Positions 17,610 to 25,275 of a stretch of 34,823 nucleotides of DNA are shown one piece after another. This stretch comes from an uncultured Sphingobacteriales bacterium (lineage in GTDB: Bacteria > Bacteroidota > Bacteroidia > Chitinophagales > Chitinophagaceae). Position 1 is the first letter of the stretch; each line of letters starts with the position of its first letter. Location of the stretch: NCBI GenBank assembly GCA_937871285.1, contig CALMQS010000104.1:1-34823 (forward strand), written 5' to 3'. Both the position numbers and the translations under genes were made by a program. A model generated the notes under the pieces. It had not been told where the DNA came from and ran no database searches. It saw only the letters and a program-made list of their open reading frames with translations.

Positions 17610-18223
17610 AAGCAGGTTTGTTGCTGGCAGCCAAACTGAAGAAATATCAGAATGATCCTGCGGTGGTACTGGCCGTACCACGTGGCGGTGTACCTGTTGC
17701 TTATGCAGTAGCGAGGGAATTAGGATTTCCTATAGAAGTCATTCTCACCAAAAAGGTTGGTCATCCCATGAACAAAGAATATGCTATCGGTGCAGCAAGC
17801 CTTACAGATTATTTCATTGTACCCCACGAGGAGGTCTCCGAGGAATACATTCAGCAGGAATTGAAGGATATCCGTACCAGGTTGAAAGAGATGTATAAGA
17901 GGTTTATGGGTGATCAGGATCCGGAGGAATTGGAGGGGAAGACTTTGATCATAATTGACGATGGCATTGCAACAGGTAATACCATCCTGGGTACCGTTTA
18001 TGTGTTGCGGAAAAACAAGCCGGGAAAAATTATTATCGGTGTTCCGGTGGCAACGCAGAGCGCCGTCCGGAAATTATCGAAAGAAGTGGATGAGATAGTA
18101 GCGGTAATCATCCCAGAAGAATTCCACGGTGTGGGAGCTTTTTATGAAGATTTCGTCCAGGTGAGTGATGAAGAAGTGATGTACTACCTGGACAAGTTAA
18201 GAGAATTGAGAAAAGCAGGGTAA
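17591..18223 (+). CDS. Phosphoribosyltransferase family protein (ComF/Rv2030c N-domain-like)
   Basis: A 210-aa type I phosphoribosyltransferase fold. The PRPP-binding loop is TLIIIDDGIATGNT, with the two acidic residues and the TGNT phosphate clamp intact. The N-terminus has VVLAVPRGGVPVAYAVARELGFPIEVILTKKVGHP, typical of the stand-alone phosphoribosyltransferases found in stress islands. The nucleobase substrate is unknown. It begins inside the truncated DUF892-like ORF and ends in TAATG overlapping the broken BON gene by one base, so the plus-strand genes are tightly coupled. The divergent partner encodes the erythromycin-esterase-family protein; the two domains are fused in mycobacterial Rv2030c. 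Confidence 0.88.
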   Translation: MFKDRIEAGLLLAAKLKKYQNDPAVVLAVPRGGVPVAYAVARELGFPIEVILTKKVGHPMNKEYAIGAASLTDYFIVPHEEVSEEYIQQELKDIRTRLKEMYKRFMGDQDPEELEGKTLIIIDDGIATGNTILGTVYVLRKNKPGKIIIGVPVATQSAVRKLSKEVDEIVAVIIPEEFHGVGAFYEDFVQVSDEEVMYYLDKLRELRKAG

Positions 18224-18461
18224 TGAAAAGTGATAGTCAAATTCAAAAAGATGTCATGGATGAACTGAAATGGGAAACCTATTTGGCAAAGTCATCCTTC
18301 GCGGACAGCTCCGTTCATTTGCCGAAAAAGAGGATGCAGAGAGCGCTGCATGGGCTGCGCCAGGTGTAATAAGCCTTGAAAACATCCTGGACAGGAAAGC
18401 TAATGAAAAAATCATTGCTCTTACTGACATTCATCATTTATTCAACCAATATGGCACGTAA
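18223..18461 (+). pseudogene. Broken BON-domain gene (start and end in different frames)
   Basis: From ATG 18223 the frame reads MKSDSQIQKDVMDELKWE, a typical opening of multi-BON-domain stress proteins, but it soon loses similarity and stops at 18369. In the next frame, from about 18276 to 18380, the sequence reads GKVILRGQLRSFAEKEDAES and then AAWAAPGVISLEN, which is the end of a last BON domain; this frame stops at 18461. The middle of the gene has been lost and the two ends joined out of frame. Full-length relatives have two or three BON domains (over 150 aa). The ATG overlaps the phosphoribosyltransferase stop, so it was once part of the same operon. Confidence 0.75.
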
Positions 18462-18471
18462 ACTTTGCTGA

Positions 18472-20475
18472 GTGAATAATGCCGATAATAACCCTGGTAG
18501 GAAAAATTCTAAAAATGCCAGTACTTTTAAAAAAAGACCTCAGTGGTGGTGGATATACCCGTTGCTACTGGCAGTGTTGTTTGTCCCTTATTTGGTAAAC
18601 AATTTTTCCTCACCAGAAGAAATCAACTGGCAGCAATTTAAAACGGCCATGCTTGATCGCAAGGCAGTTGAAAAAATTGTGATTGTCAATAGCGAAAAAG
18701 CGGAAGTATACATTAAAAGCAGTTTTGCAAATGACACAATCTTTAAAGAGGTTTTCAAGCCTGCCATCGGTAAAGGCACTGGCACCGGGCCCCATTATTA
18801 TTTTAATATAGGGTCAGTAGACGCGTTTGAACACAAACTGGAGCAAGCAGAGAAAGATACTCCGCCAGGCGAAATGATTCCTGTGAACTATAAGAAAACA
18901 GGCAATGAGTTGTGGACTATAGCTGGCTGGTTGATACCCTTTGCTTTACTGTTCTTACTATGGAACTATTTCCTGCGAAAATCGATTGGTGCAGGAGGGC
19001 CAGGAGCAGGCAGTTCATCTGTCTTTAATTTCGGAAGGTCAAATGCCATACTGATTGAAAAAGAAAAAAGCAATATTACTTTTGATGACGTTGCAGGCCT
19101 GGAAGAAGCAGAAATGGAAGTAAAGGAGATTGTCGACTTTCTTAAATCTCCGGGATCGTTTACCAGGCTTGGTGCGAAAATTCCTAAGGGAGTGATCCTG
19201 GTTGGTCCACCCGGAACGGGAAAAACCCTGCTGGCAAAGGCTGTAGCAGGTGAAGCAGCAGTGCCTTTTTTTACTATTTCGGGTTCTGAATTTGTTGAAA
19301 TGTTTGTAGGGGTGGGTGCGTCGAGGGTACGGGATCTTTTTAAGAAAGCCAAGGAGAGGGCGCCGTGTATCGTTTTTATAGATGAGATCGATGCTATCGG
19401 AAGGTCAAGGGGTAAAGGAGCTTTGCTGGGTGGTGCAAATGACGAAAGAGAAAGCACCCTCAATCAGTTGTTGACAGAGATGGACGGTTTTGGTACCAAT
19501 ACCGGTGTAATCGTGTTGGCAGCTACAAACAGGGCTGATATGCTGGATCCGGCTTTACTTCGTCCCGGAAGATTTGACAGGCATATTTATTTAGAACTTC
19601 CCAATATGAAGGAAAGAGAAGAGATATTTAAAGTACACCTGCGGCCGCTGATAGCAGACAACACTATTGACCCACATTTCCTTGCCGCGCAAACCCCAGG
19701 TTTCTCGGGCGCGGATATTGCCAATATCTGTAATGAATCAGCATTGATTGCCGCCCGGAAGAAAAAAGAAAAAATAACCAGGCAGGATTTTCTGGATGCT
19801 ATTGACAGAGTGGTTGCAGGCCTGGAAAAAAAGAGTAAGATCATTTCACCCGAAGAGAAAAAAATAATCGCTTACCATGAAGCCGGGCATGCAGTAGTGA
19901 GTTGGTTATTAAGTCATATTGACCCCTTGATAAAAGTCTCCATCATTCCAAGAGGCAAGCTGCTGGGAGCTGCCTGGTATTTGCCGGAAGAAAAACAATT
20001 GCGGAGCGAATCTGTGTTTACGGAATATTTATGCGCAACATTAGCAGGCAGGGCAGCTGAAGAGGTAATATTCGGGGAAGTCTCTTCAGGCGCATTGGAT
20101 GACCTGGAAAAAGCAACAAAGGATGCGTATATGATGGTAGTGTATTACGGCTTTAATAAAAAGATTGGCAACGTCAGCTATTATGATTCGACCGGGCAGA
20201 GAGACATGGGTATTCAAAAGCCTTTTAGCGAGGAAACCGGTAAACTTATTGATGAAGAGGTTAGAAAACTGGTAAATGATGCTTACCAGCGGAGCAAAGA
20301 GATCCTGCAACAAAACAAGGGATCATTAACCCGGGTAGCTGAATTGTTACTGAAGAAAGAAACCATATTCAAAGAAGATCTTGAAGGAATTCTGGGTAAA
20401 CGGCCTATGAATATACCAGCTATTACCGGGGAAAAAACTGAAAACAGGTCGTTTGCGACTCTCACAGATACATGA
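18472..20475 (+). CDS. ftsH: ATP-dependent zinc metalloprotease FtsH
   Basis: Membrane-anchored AAA+ protease of 667 aa that degrades misfolded membrane and short-lived cytosolic proteins. There are two membrane segments (about 26-42 and 150-167) flanking a periplasmic domain. The AAA module has Walker A GPPGTGKT (245-252), Walker B CIVFIDEID, and the second region of homology ending RPGRFDRHIYLELP. The protease zinc site is HEAGH (469-473), with the distal acidic ligand probably in SGALDDLEKAT. The start is GTG at 18472. Its place among stress genes suggests an accessory, condition-specific copy, with the housekeeping ftsH elsewhere; this is inferred. Confidence 0.95.
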   Translation: MNNADNNPGRKNSKNASTFKKRPQWWWIYPLLLAVLFVPYLVNNFSSPEEINWQQFKTAMLDRKAVEKIVIVNSEKAEVYIKSSFANDTIFKEVFKPAIGKGTGTGPHYYFNIGSVDAFEHKLEQAEKDTPPGEMIPVNYKKTGNELWTIAGWLIPFALLFLLWNYFLRKSIGAGGPGAGSSSVFNFGRSNAILIEKEKSNITFDDVAGLEEAEMEVKEIVDFLKSPGSFTRLGAKIPKGVILVGPPGTGKTLLAKAVAGEAAVPFFTISGSEFVEMFVGVGASRVRDLFKKAKERAPCIVFIDEIDAIGRSRGKGALLGGANDERESTLNQLLTEMDGFGTNTGVIVLAATNRADMLDPALLRPGRFDRHIYLELPNMKEREEIFKVHLRPLIADNTIDPHFLAAQTPGFSGADIANICNESALIAARKKKEKITRQDFLDAIDRVVAGLEKKSKIISPEEKKIIAYHEAGHAVVSWLLSHIDPLIKVSIIPRGKLLGAAWYLPEEKQLRSESVFTEYLCATLAGRAAEEVIFGEVSSGALDDLEKATKDAYMMVVYYGFNKKIGNVSYYDSTGQRDMGIQKPFSEETGKLIDEEVRKLVNDAYQRSKEILQQNKGSLTRVAELLLKKETIFKEDLEGILGKRPMNIPAITGEKTENRSFATLTDT

Positions 20476-20508
20476 ACAAATATATTGTTAAACATAAAGC
20501 ATTTTAAT

Positions 20509-20787
20509 ATGGAATCCCAAAAATTTTGCCAGAGTTGCACGTTCCCAATTGATAATATGAAAGATCGTGGAACTGAGAAAGACGGCTCAAAAAGCAACAT
20601 GTATTGTAAGTACTGCTACCAGAATGGTGCATTCACTGATCCTGATATGACACTGGAGCGAATGAAAGAAATAGCGAGAACTGAAATGGGAAAGCAGCGC
20701 CTGCCAGATCATATCATTCAACAGTCAATTAATATGCTGCCCGGGTTAAAAAGATGGCAGGTACCTCCTACGGAAGGTAAGGTTTGA
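20509..20787 (+). CDS. Putative zinc-ribbon domain protein
   Basis: A 92-aa cytosolic protein with a four-cysteine zinc ribbon: CQSC (Cys7, Cys10) and CKYC (Cys33, Cys36). A helical tail follows (MTLERMKEIARTEMGKQRLPDHIIQQSINMLPGLKRW). This is the arrangement of the small putative zinc-ribbon family (Pfam Zn_ribbon type) found in many Bacteroidota and Firmicutes. ATG at 20509 is chosen over an in-frame TTG at 20485. It lies 33 nt after ftsH and probably shares its transcript. The function is unknown; protein or nucleic-acid binding is possible. Confidence 0.75.
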   Translation: MESQKFCQSCTFPIDNMKDRGTEKDGSKSNMYCKYCYQNGAFTDPDMTLERMKEIARTEMGKQRLPDHIIQQSINMLPGLKRWQVPPTEGKV

Positions 20788-20822
20788 AGTATACCACGTT
20801 AGCGCCAATCTGATGGATTCAT

Positions 20823-20840
20823 CTATTACTTTCGTGATAG
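20823..20840. promoter_or_regulatory. Imperfect palindrome upstream of the P-type ATPase gene
   Basis: CTATTAC-TTTC-GTGATAG has 6 of 7 arm positions matching around a 4-nt spacer, the same geometry as the TGAC-N4-GTCA boxes but different half-sites. It lies 78 nt before the ATPase ATG. No -7 element at the 45-nt spacing was found. Confidence 0.3.
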
Positions 20841-20917
20841 GTGTTCGCTTTATTAAAAGTATGAACAAGATAGAGGACAGGTCAGGATAATAATCTCCTT
20901 AAAACGCTTACTACTCA

Positions 20918-23455
20918 ATGTCAGATCTGGACATCTCCTCATCATCTCTTGAGCAGTTATATATTCAGCTTCAATCCTCCCCAAAAGGTTTGCCTGATGC
21001 TATAGCTGCCGAAAGGATGAAAGGACAGGCAAAATTGTTTCATCCTGAAAACAGGTTAAATAAGGGGTTGAAATTATTGTTGCGGCAATTTTCAAGTCCG
21101 TTGGTACTGCTACTTGTCATTGCTATCATTCTTTCCATTGTGTTAGGCGAATACCCGGACAGTTTCATTATCCTTTTCATTTTGCTCGCAACCTGCCTGC
21201 TGGGTTTCTGGCAGGAGTTAAAAGCGGGTAAGGCCATCGAGCAATTGCAGAAATTGATAGAAATGAAGCACACTGTATTGCGGGAAGGCAAACAAATTCA
21301 ATTGCTGACGGCACAGATAGTGGTCGGAGATGTGCTTTGTTTCAATGCCGGAGATATGATCCCGGCAGATTGCCGGATCATTGAAAGCAATGAATTACAT
21401 GTAAACGAAAGTTCCCTGACTGGTGAATCATATCCTGTTGAAAAAAAGGCTGGCGAGGCTGAAGAGAATTTGTCGTTAAGCAAGAGGTATAACTGTTTGT
21501 GGCACGGTACAAATGTGATTAGTGGCACCGCAACGGCAATGGCTGTGCAAACAGGCAAGCGAACAATTTTTGGACGCATGACCCAAAGCCTTGCACAAAT
21601 CCCGGAGACCGCTTTCGAAAGAGGGATCAGGCGATTCGGTATTTTCCTGCTTAAAATCACAGTGATCTTATCTGTTATTGTCCTGGTTGCCAATCTTTAT
21701 TTCCATAAACCGTTTTTTGATTCCGTGCTGTTTTCGCTTGCCCTGGCCGTAGGAATGGCGCCTGAACTATTGCCCGCTATTATGACCTTTGCTATGTCGA
21801 TAGGAGCAAAAAGATTAATGAAGAAAAAAGTAATCGTCAAAAAGCTCTCTTCTGTGTTCAATTTTGGCGAAGTAAATGTTCTTTGTACAGATAAAACGGG
21901 AACCATTACAGAAGGGAATGTAAGGGTAAAGGATATTGTAAACATACAGGGAAAAACCAACAAAAGGATCAGACTATATGCATTTTTAAACGCAGTACTG
22001 CAAAACGGGTTCACAAATCCTATTGACCAGGCAATTGCTTCATTAAATATTCCTACAGACGAATATGAAAAGACAGACGAAATTCCCTATGATTTTATCC
22101 GGAAAAGAATAAGCATAGCTGTCCGCAAGGATGCGCGGTATTTTTTTGTTACGAAAGGTGCTTTCAGTAATGTGCTGAACATCTGCGATCATATTGAATC
22201 GGAAGACGGGAACCGCGAATTTATTACCAAGGAAATGAACACGCAGATTACGAACAGTTTTATTGCCTGGAGCCGGGAAGGATACAGAGTGCTCGGTCTC
22301 GCTTATAAGGAATTACAGGTTGGTACGATCAAAAGAGAAGACGAAGAGCAAATGGTGTTTCTTGGTTTTATTTTGCTGGAAGACCCTTTGAAAGAAGGTA
22401 CACCTGCGGCTATCGGGAGGCTGGAAGAATTGAATATTAATATAAAAGTCATTACAGGCGATAACAGGTTTGCAGCTGCTCATGCAGCACAAAAGATTGG
22501 CATGAAAGACGCTGTGATGTTGACGGGTGAAGAAATGAGAAAACTTTATCCTGAAGCCCTGGTGGTAAAAGCAAAGACCACCGATATTTTTGCTGAGATT
22601 GAGCCGCAACAAAAGGAGCTTATCATTAAAGCTCTTCAAAAATCCAATCTTGCAGTGGCTTACATTGGAGATGGCATCAATGATGTGGCTGCTATTAATG
22701 CCGCTGATGTAGGGATATCTACCAATAATGCAGTGGATATAGCGAAAGAAGCAGCCGATTTTGTTTTACTGGAAAAAGACTTGTCTGTACTGGCTAAGGG
22801 AATTTATGAAGGGCGGAAATGCTTTACAAATTCCATGAAATATATCTTTATCACCACTGGAGCAACTTTCGGGAATATGTTCAGTGTTGCCGGAGCTTCC
22901 CTGTTTCTGCCTTTTCTGCCCATGCTTCCCAAGCAGATTCTGCTTACTAATCTTATTACTGATTTGCCCTTTCTTGCGATTGCCTCCGATCATGTTGATG
23001 ATGAGCAGGTAGTTAGGCCAGGGAAATGGAACTTGAAAACGATCCGCTGGTTTATGATTGTTTTTGGTCTGCATAGTTCTGTTTTTGATTTTATCACTTT
23101 CTATGTGCTCTATTTTTATTTTCATTTTTCAGGGTCTTCTTTCCAAACCGGGTGGTTTCTGGAATCGGTGCTGACTGAATTGCTGATTCTATTTATTATC
23201 CGTACAAGAAAATCTTTTATAAAGAGCAAGCCCGGAAAGTTATTACTTATTACAGGCATCGCGGCTTTTTGCGTAACTCTGTACCTGCCTTTTTCACCTT
23301 TGGCCGGTTTATTAGGATTATCCATTGCTCATGTACAGCAACTAATCGCCATTGTCCTCATTCTGCTTACTTATACGATTACTGCTGATCTTTTGAAGGT
23401 GGCTTTTTTTCAGGTATTTGATAAAAAACGAAGAAAAGAATACGTCAATCAATGA
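20918..23455 (+). CDS. P-type cation-transporting ATPase, P3B (MgtA/MgtB)-like
   Basis: An 845-aa membrane pump. In order: N-terminal cytosolic segment, first helix pair, actuator domain with TGES near residue 168 (SLTGESYPV), transport helix with MAPELLPAIMTF, the phosphorylation motif DKTGT at Asp325, a nucleotide-binding domain, and the hinge GDGINDVAAINAADVGIS near 583, followed by C-terminal helices. The PEL(L)P membrane motif and the following KRLMKKKVIVKKLSSVFNFGEVNVLCTDKTGT match MgtA-type Mg2+ ATPases better than Ca2+ pumps. The ion remains a prediction. The mycobacterial DosR regulon also contains a P-type ATPase (CtpF). The stop codon overlaps the next ATG (ATGA), indicating translational coupling. 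Confidence 0.9.
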   Translation: MSDLDISSSSLEQLYIQLQSSPKGLPDAIAAERMKGQAKLFHPENRLNKGLKLLLRQFSSPLVLLLVIAIILSIVLGEYPDSFIILFILLATCLLGFWQELKAGKAIEQLQKLIEMKHTVLREGKQIQLLTAQIVVGDVLCFNAGDMIPADCRIIESNELHVNESSLTGESYPVEKKAGEAEENLSLSKRYNCLWHGTNVISGTATAMAVQTGKRTIFGRMTQSLAQIPETAFERGIRRFGIFLLKITVILSVIVLVANLYFHKPFFDSVLFSLALAVGMAPELLPAIMTFAMSIGAKRLMKKKVIVKKLSSVFNFGEVNVLCTDKTGTITEGNVRVKDIVNIQGKTNKRIRLYAFLNAVLQNGFTNPIDQAIASLNIPTDEYEKTDEIPYDFIRKRISIAVRKDARYFFVTKGAFSNVLNICDHIESEDGNREFITKEMNTQITNSFIAWSREGYRVLGLAYKELQVGTIKREDEEQMVFLGFILLEDPLKEGTPAAIGRLEELNINIKVITGDNRFAAAHAAQKIGMKDAVMLTGEEMRKLYPEALVVKAKTTDIFAEIEPQQKELIIKALQKSNLAVAYIGDGINDVAAINAADVGISTNNAVDIAKEAADFVLLEKDLSVLAKGIYEGRKCFTNSMKYIFITTGATFGNMFSVAGASLFLPFLPMLPKQILLTNLITDLPFLAIASDHVDDEQVVRPGKWNLKTIRWFMIVFGLHSSVFDFITFYVLYFYFHFSGSSFQTGWFLESVLTELLILFIIRTRKSFIKSKPGKLLLITGIAAFCVTLYLPFSPLAGLLGLSIAHVQQLIAIVLILLTYTITADLLKVAFFQVFDKKRRKEYVNQ

Positions 23456-23715
23456 CCAGCTTCATCCAAAAAAGTGATGTGCATCATTATTTGGACTGGA
23501 TGGTCAGCCGAAATTCGTACTACCAGAAACCATTATTTATGTATAAAAGCTTACCTCTTCAAATTTGCCGTAATATTGAAAGGAAAGTCGTGAAAAAGGG
23601 GGTCCCGCAATTTTATACGGAACCGATTTTTAAAGGCATGATTCTTTATAAACCTGAAGGCCAAAAGCCCATAGATCACAGCAGATCAAGAGCCGTCAAA
23701 GTACAGTTAACTTAA
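23452..23715 (+). CDS. Small hypothetical protein coupled to the P-type ATPase
   Basis: An 87-aa basic protein of no recognised family (HHYLDWMVSRNSYYQKPLF; KGMILYKPEGQKP). There is no signal peptide and no membrane helix. Its ATG overlaps the ATPase stop by 4 nt (ATGA), which argues that it is translated and made together with the pump. It could be a soluble accessory or regulatory subunit, but nothing in the sequence shows that. Confidence 0.5.
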   Translation: MTSFIQKSDVHHYLDWMVSRNSYYQKPLFMYKSLPLQICRNIERKVVKKGVPQFYTEPIFKGMILYKPEGQKPIDHSRSRAVKVQLT

Positions 23716-23809
23716 CACCACTCATTGATGGCTATTATTGCCGTCAGTAAATCAAGTAAGCAGGCCTTATACTTTCATTAAACTAAATGAAATCCTGGTG
23801 AAAGAAAAT

Positions 23810-24241
23810 ATGACACATGCAAAAGAATGTTCAGTTTATCCCGGCGAATACACGCTGCTGCCCGAAACTGAAGCTCTAATGAATGAGTTAAAAGTTTCCA
23901 GTGGCAATTTCGGCGTCCTGCCATTGATAAATATGGAAGAATTGGACGATTGCTTTAAGATCGAGGTGATAATACCCGGTGCAAAACGTGAAGATCTTTT
24001 TATTCACATAAAAGATAATACCCTGTCGATAGTAGTACTTCACAAACACAGCGAACTGAAGAAGAAATTGCAGATACATGAATTTGATGCTAAGTGCACT
24101 GAACGGCATATATTATTGCCCTTAAATGCTGATAGTGAGTTTACCAGTGCAGAATACAAACATGGAATTCTACGCCTGCACGTACCTAAAAACCAGCACC
24201 CTTTTCAATCTGGTGTAGTCAAGCAAATTGTGATCTATTAA
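23810..24241 (+). CDS. Divergent Hsp20/alpha-crystallin family protein
   Basis: A 143-aa small heat-shock-like protein. The alpha-crystallin domain runs from about residue 43 (PLINMEELDDCFKIEVIIPGAKREDLFIHIKDNTLSIVVLHK) to the C-terminus (YKHGILRLHVPK). Compared with the second Hsp20 (24514) it has an odd cysteine-containing N-terminus (MTHAKECSVYPGEYTLLPE) and a degenerate beta5-6 loop. The final I-x-I-like motif would be QIVIY. ATG at 23810 is chosen; an in-frame TTG at 23738 would add 24 residues with no family resemblance. Hsp20 proteins hold unfolding proteins without ATP. It precedes the canonical hsp20 by 272 nt. Confidence 0.75.
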   Translation: MTHAKECSVYPGEYTLLPETEALMNELKVSSGNFGVLPLINMEELDDCFKIEVIIPGAKREDLFIHIKDNTLSIVVLHKHSELKKKLQIHEFDAKCTERHILLPLNADSEFTSAEYKHGILRLHVPKNQHPFQSGVVKQIVIY

Positions 24242-24367
24242 TTTTTCTTACCATGAATTTTTCCTTTAGTTTCCCTTACAATATCAATACCGACTTTCAA
24301 AAAAAGTCGCTTACTTCTGTATGGAGCCCGGTATTCGTCAACTTTTAAAAACCTATGCAGGTGGAGT

Positions 24368-24402
24368 GGATTTCTTGCAGATTCTTATGTGCAAAGAAAT
24401 CC
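24368..24402. repeat. Inverted repeat abutting palindrome box 3
   Basis: GGATTTCTTGCA (24368-24379) and TGCAAAGAAATCC (24390-24402) are complementary except for one bulged base, around a 10-nt loop. It ends exactly where the TGAC-N4-GTCA box starts. There is no following T-run, so it is not a typical terminator. It may be a second operator or end the upstream transcript. Confidence 0.6.
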
Positions 24403-24414
24403 TGACCAACGTCA
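24403..24414. promoter_or_regulatory. TGAC-N4-GTCA palindrome (box 3) upstream of hsp20
   Basis: TGACCAACGTCA has the same half-sites and 4-nt spacer as boxes 1 and 2, with a different spacer sequence. It ends 45 nt before the TACATTTA -7 element, placing its centre near -62. Confidence 0.6.
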
Positions 24415-24435
24415 TTGATTAAGCTGATCAAAGTT

Positions 24436-24467
24436 CTTGATTCCAAGCATTGTTAAAGATACATTTA
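24436..24467 (+). promoter_or_regulatory. Predicted hsp20 promoter (-33 CTTG, -7 TACATTTA)
   Basis: CTTG at 24436-24439 and TACATTTA at 24460-24467 are separated by 20 nt, the spacing of Bacteroidota TTTG/TAnnTTTG promoters. Both elements deviate by one base from consensus. The predicted start is near 24471, giving a leader of about 43 nt. Confidence 0.55.
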
Positions 24468-24502
24468 CAGATAAATAATCATTCTTTCAATTTTAAAAAA
24501 AC

Positions 24503-24509
24503 AAGGAGG
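24503..24509 (+). promoter_or_regulatory. Strong Shine-Dalgarno sequence of hsp20
   Basis: AAGGAGG lies 4 nt before the ATG at 24514. A full anti-16S match is uncommon in Bacteroidota and none of the neighbouring genes has one, so this gene may be translated unusually strongly. Confidence 0.7.
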
Positions 24510-24513
24510 CTAT

Positions 24514-24957
24514 ATGGGCACACAAGCATTAACTAAATCAGGCGAAAGAACGCCGTCAGTATTTGATGATTTTTTCAAACCGTGGAACGAGTGGTTTGAT
24601 AAGGGTAGCTCATGGGGTCGAATAATGAATGTTCCCTCTGTGAATATTACGGAAGGAAAAGATGAATACCTGGTATCATTGGCAGCGCCGGGATTGAAAA
24701 AAGATGATTTTAAGATCAATGTGGATGGTAACATGATTACTGTCAGTTCAGAAAAGGAAGATACCAAAGAGGAAAAAGACAAGAAATTTACGCGCAAAGA
24801 GTACAACTACTCATCTTTCAGCCGCAGCTTTAGCCTGCCGGAAGAAATCAACAAGGAAAAGATTGAAGCCAGGTACGAAGACGGTGTCTTGAGAATTTCT
24901 TTACCTCGCAAAGAGGAAGCAAAAAAGTCAGCAGCGAAGCATATCGCTGTAAAATAA
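24514..24957 (+). CDS. Hsp20/alpha-crystallin family small heat shock protein
   Basis: A canonical 147-aa small heat-shock protein, an ATP-independent holdase. A short N-terminal arm with FDDFFKPWNEWFD is followed by the alpha-crystallin domain from about residue 43 (VPSVNITEGKDEYLVSLAAPGLKKDDFKINVDGNMITVSSEKE). The conserved YNYSSFSRSFSLPEEINKEKIEARYEDGVLRISLPRKE and a C-terminal IAVK tail follow. It has its own promoter with palindrome box 3, a perfect Shine-Dalgarno sequence and a terminator downstream, so it is an independently and probably highly expressed unit. The mycobacterial DosR regulon also includes an Hsp20 (HspX). Confidence 0.95.
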   Translation: MGTQALTKSGERTPSVFDDFFKPWNEWFDKGSSWGRIMNVPSVNITEGKDEYLVSLAAPGLKKDDFKINVDGNMITVSSEKEDTKEEKDKKFTRKEYNYSSFSRSFSLPEEINKEKIEARYEDGVLRISLPRKEEAKKSAAKHIAVK

Positions 24958-24977
24958 GTCAGCTACTGTATGGCTTA

Positions 24978-25006
24978 AAACCCCGCTATCCTGTATGGCG
25001 GGGTTT
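24978..25006 (+). terminator. Intrinsic terminator of hsp20
   Basis: AAACCCCGC (24978-24986) pairs perfectly with GCGGGGTTT (24998-25006) around an 11-nt loop. The U-tract is short (TTTG), but the GC-rich stem directly after the stop codon supports termination. Confidence 0.75.
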
Positions 25007-25275
25007 GTCAGAAAATTTATAGTGAAAGTGAAAGCTGTTATTGGAACATTAAAATGGCAACTCTGATTGCGCTTGGTTAGTTGCGACAAATCATGGGCAT
25101 GTGTTCCTTTGCAGGTACTATCACAGGTGCCAGGTGGTATTTTATGAAGATACATCTATAAAATTTGACTGGATGATGAGAAAGATAAATAATCTTCTTT
25201 TTCGCCGACGACAATCATTGTCATGTGGTTCACATGCGTATACCTCACACTTATACATAGTTAAAATAATTCGCT
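25007..25275. other. Intergenic leader of the lipoprotein gene with a palindrome
   Basis: No gene was recognised in this stretch. GACAATCATTGTC at 25210-25222 is a 6-bp-arm palindrome with a single central base, 53 nt before the next ATG. It shares the ATTGTCA half with box 2, but the other half-site does not fit TGAC-N4-GTCA. It could be an operator of another kind. Confidence 0.4.

Larger units (their letters stand above)
24242..24513. other. Intergenic region between the two hsp20 genes
   Basis: It contains an ATG-started frame of 31 codons at 24253-24348 (MNFSFSFPYNINTDFQKK), with no known similarity and probably not a gene. It also holds the 24368 inverted repeat, palindrome box 3, a promoter and a strong ribosome binding site, each listed separately. 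Confidence 0.5.

Noticed and set aside
24253..24348. 31-codon ORF between the hsp20 genes
   Set aside because: Too short, no similarity and no ribosome binding site.
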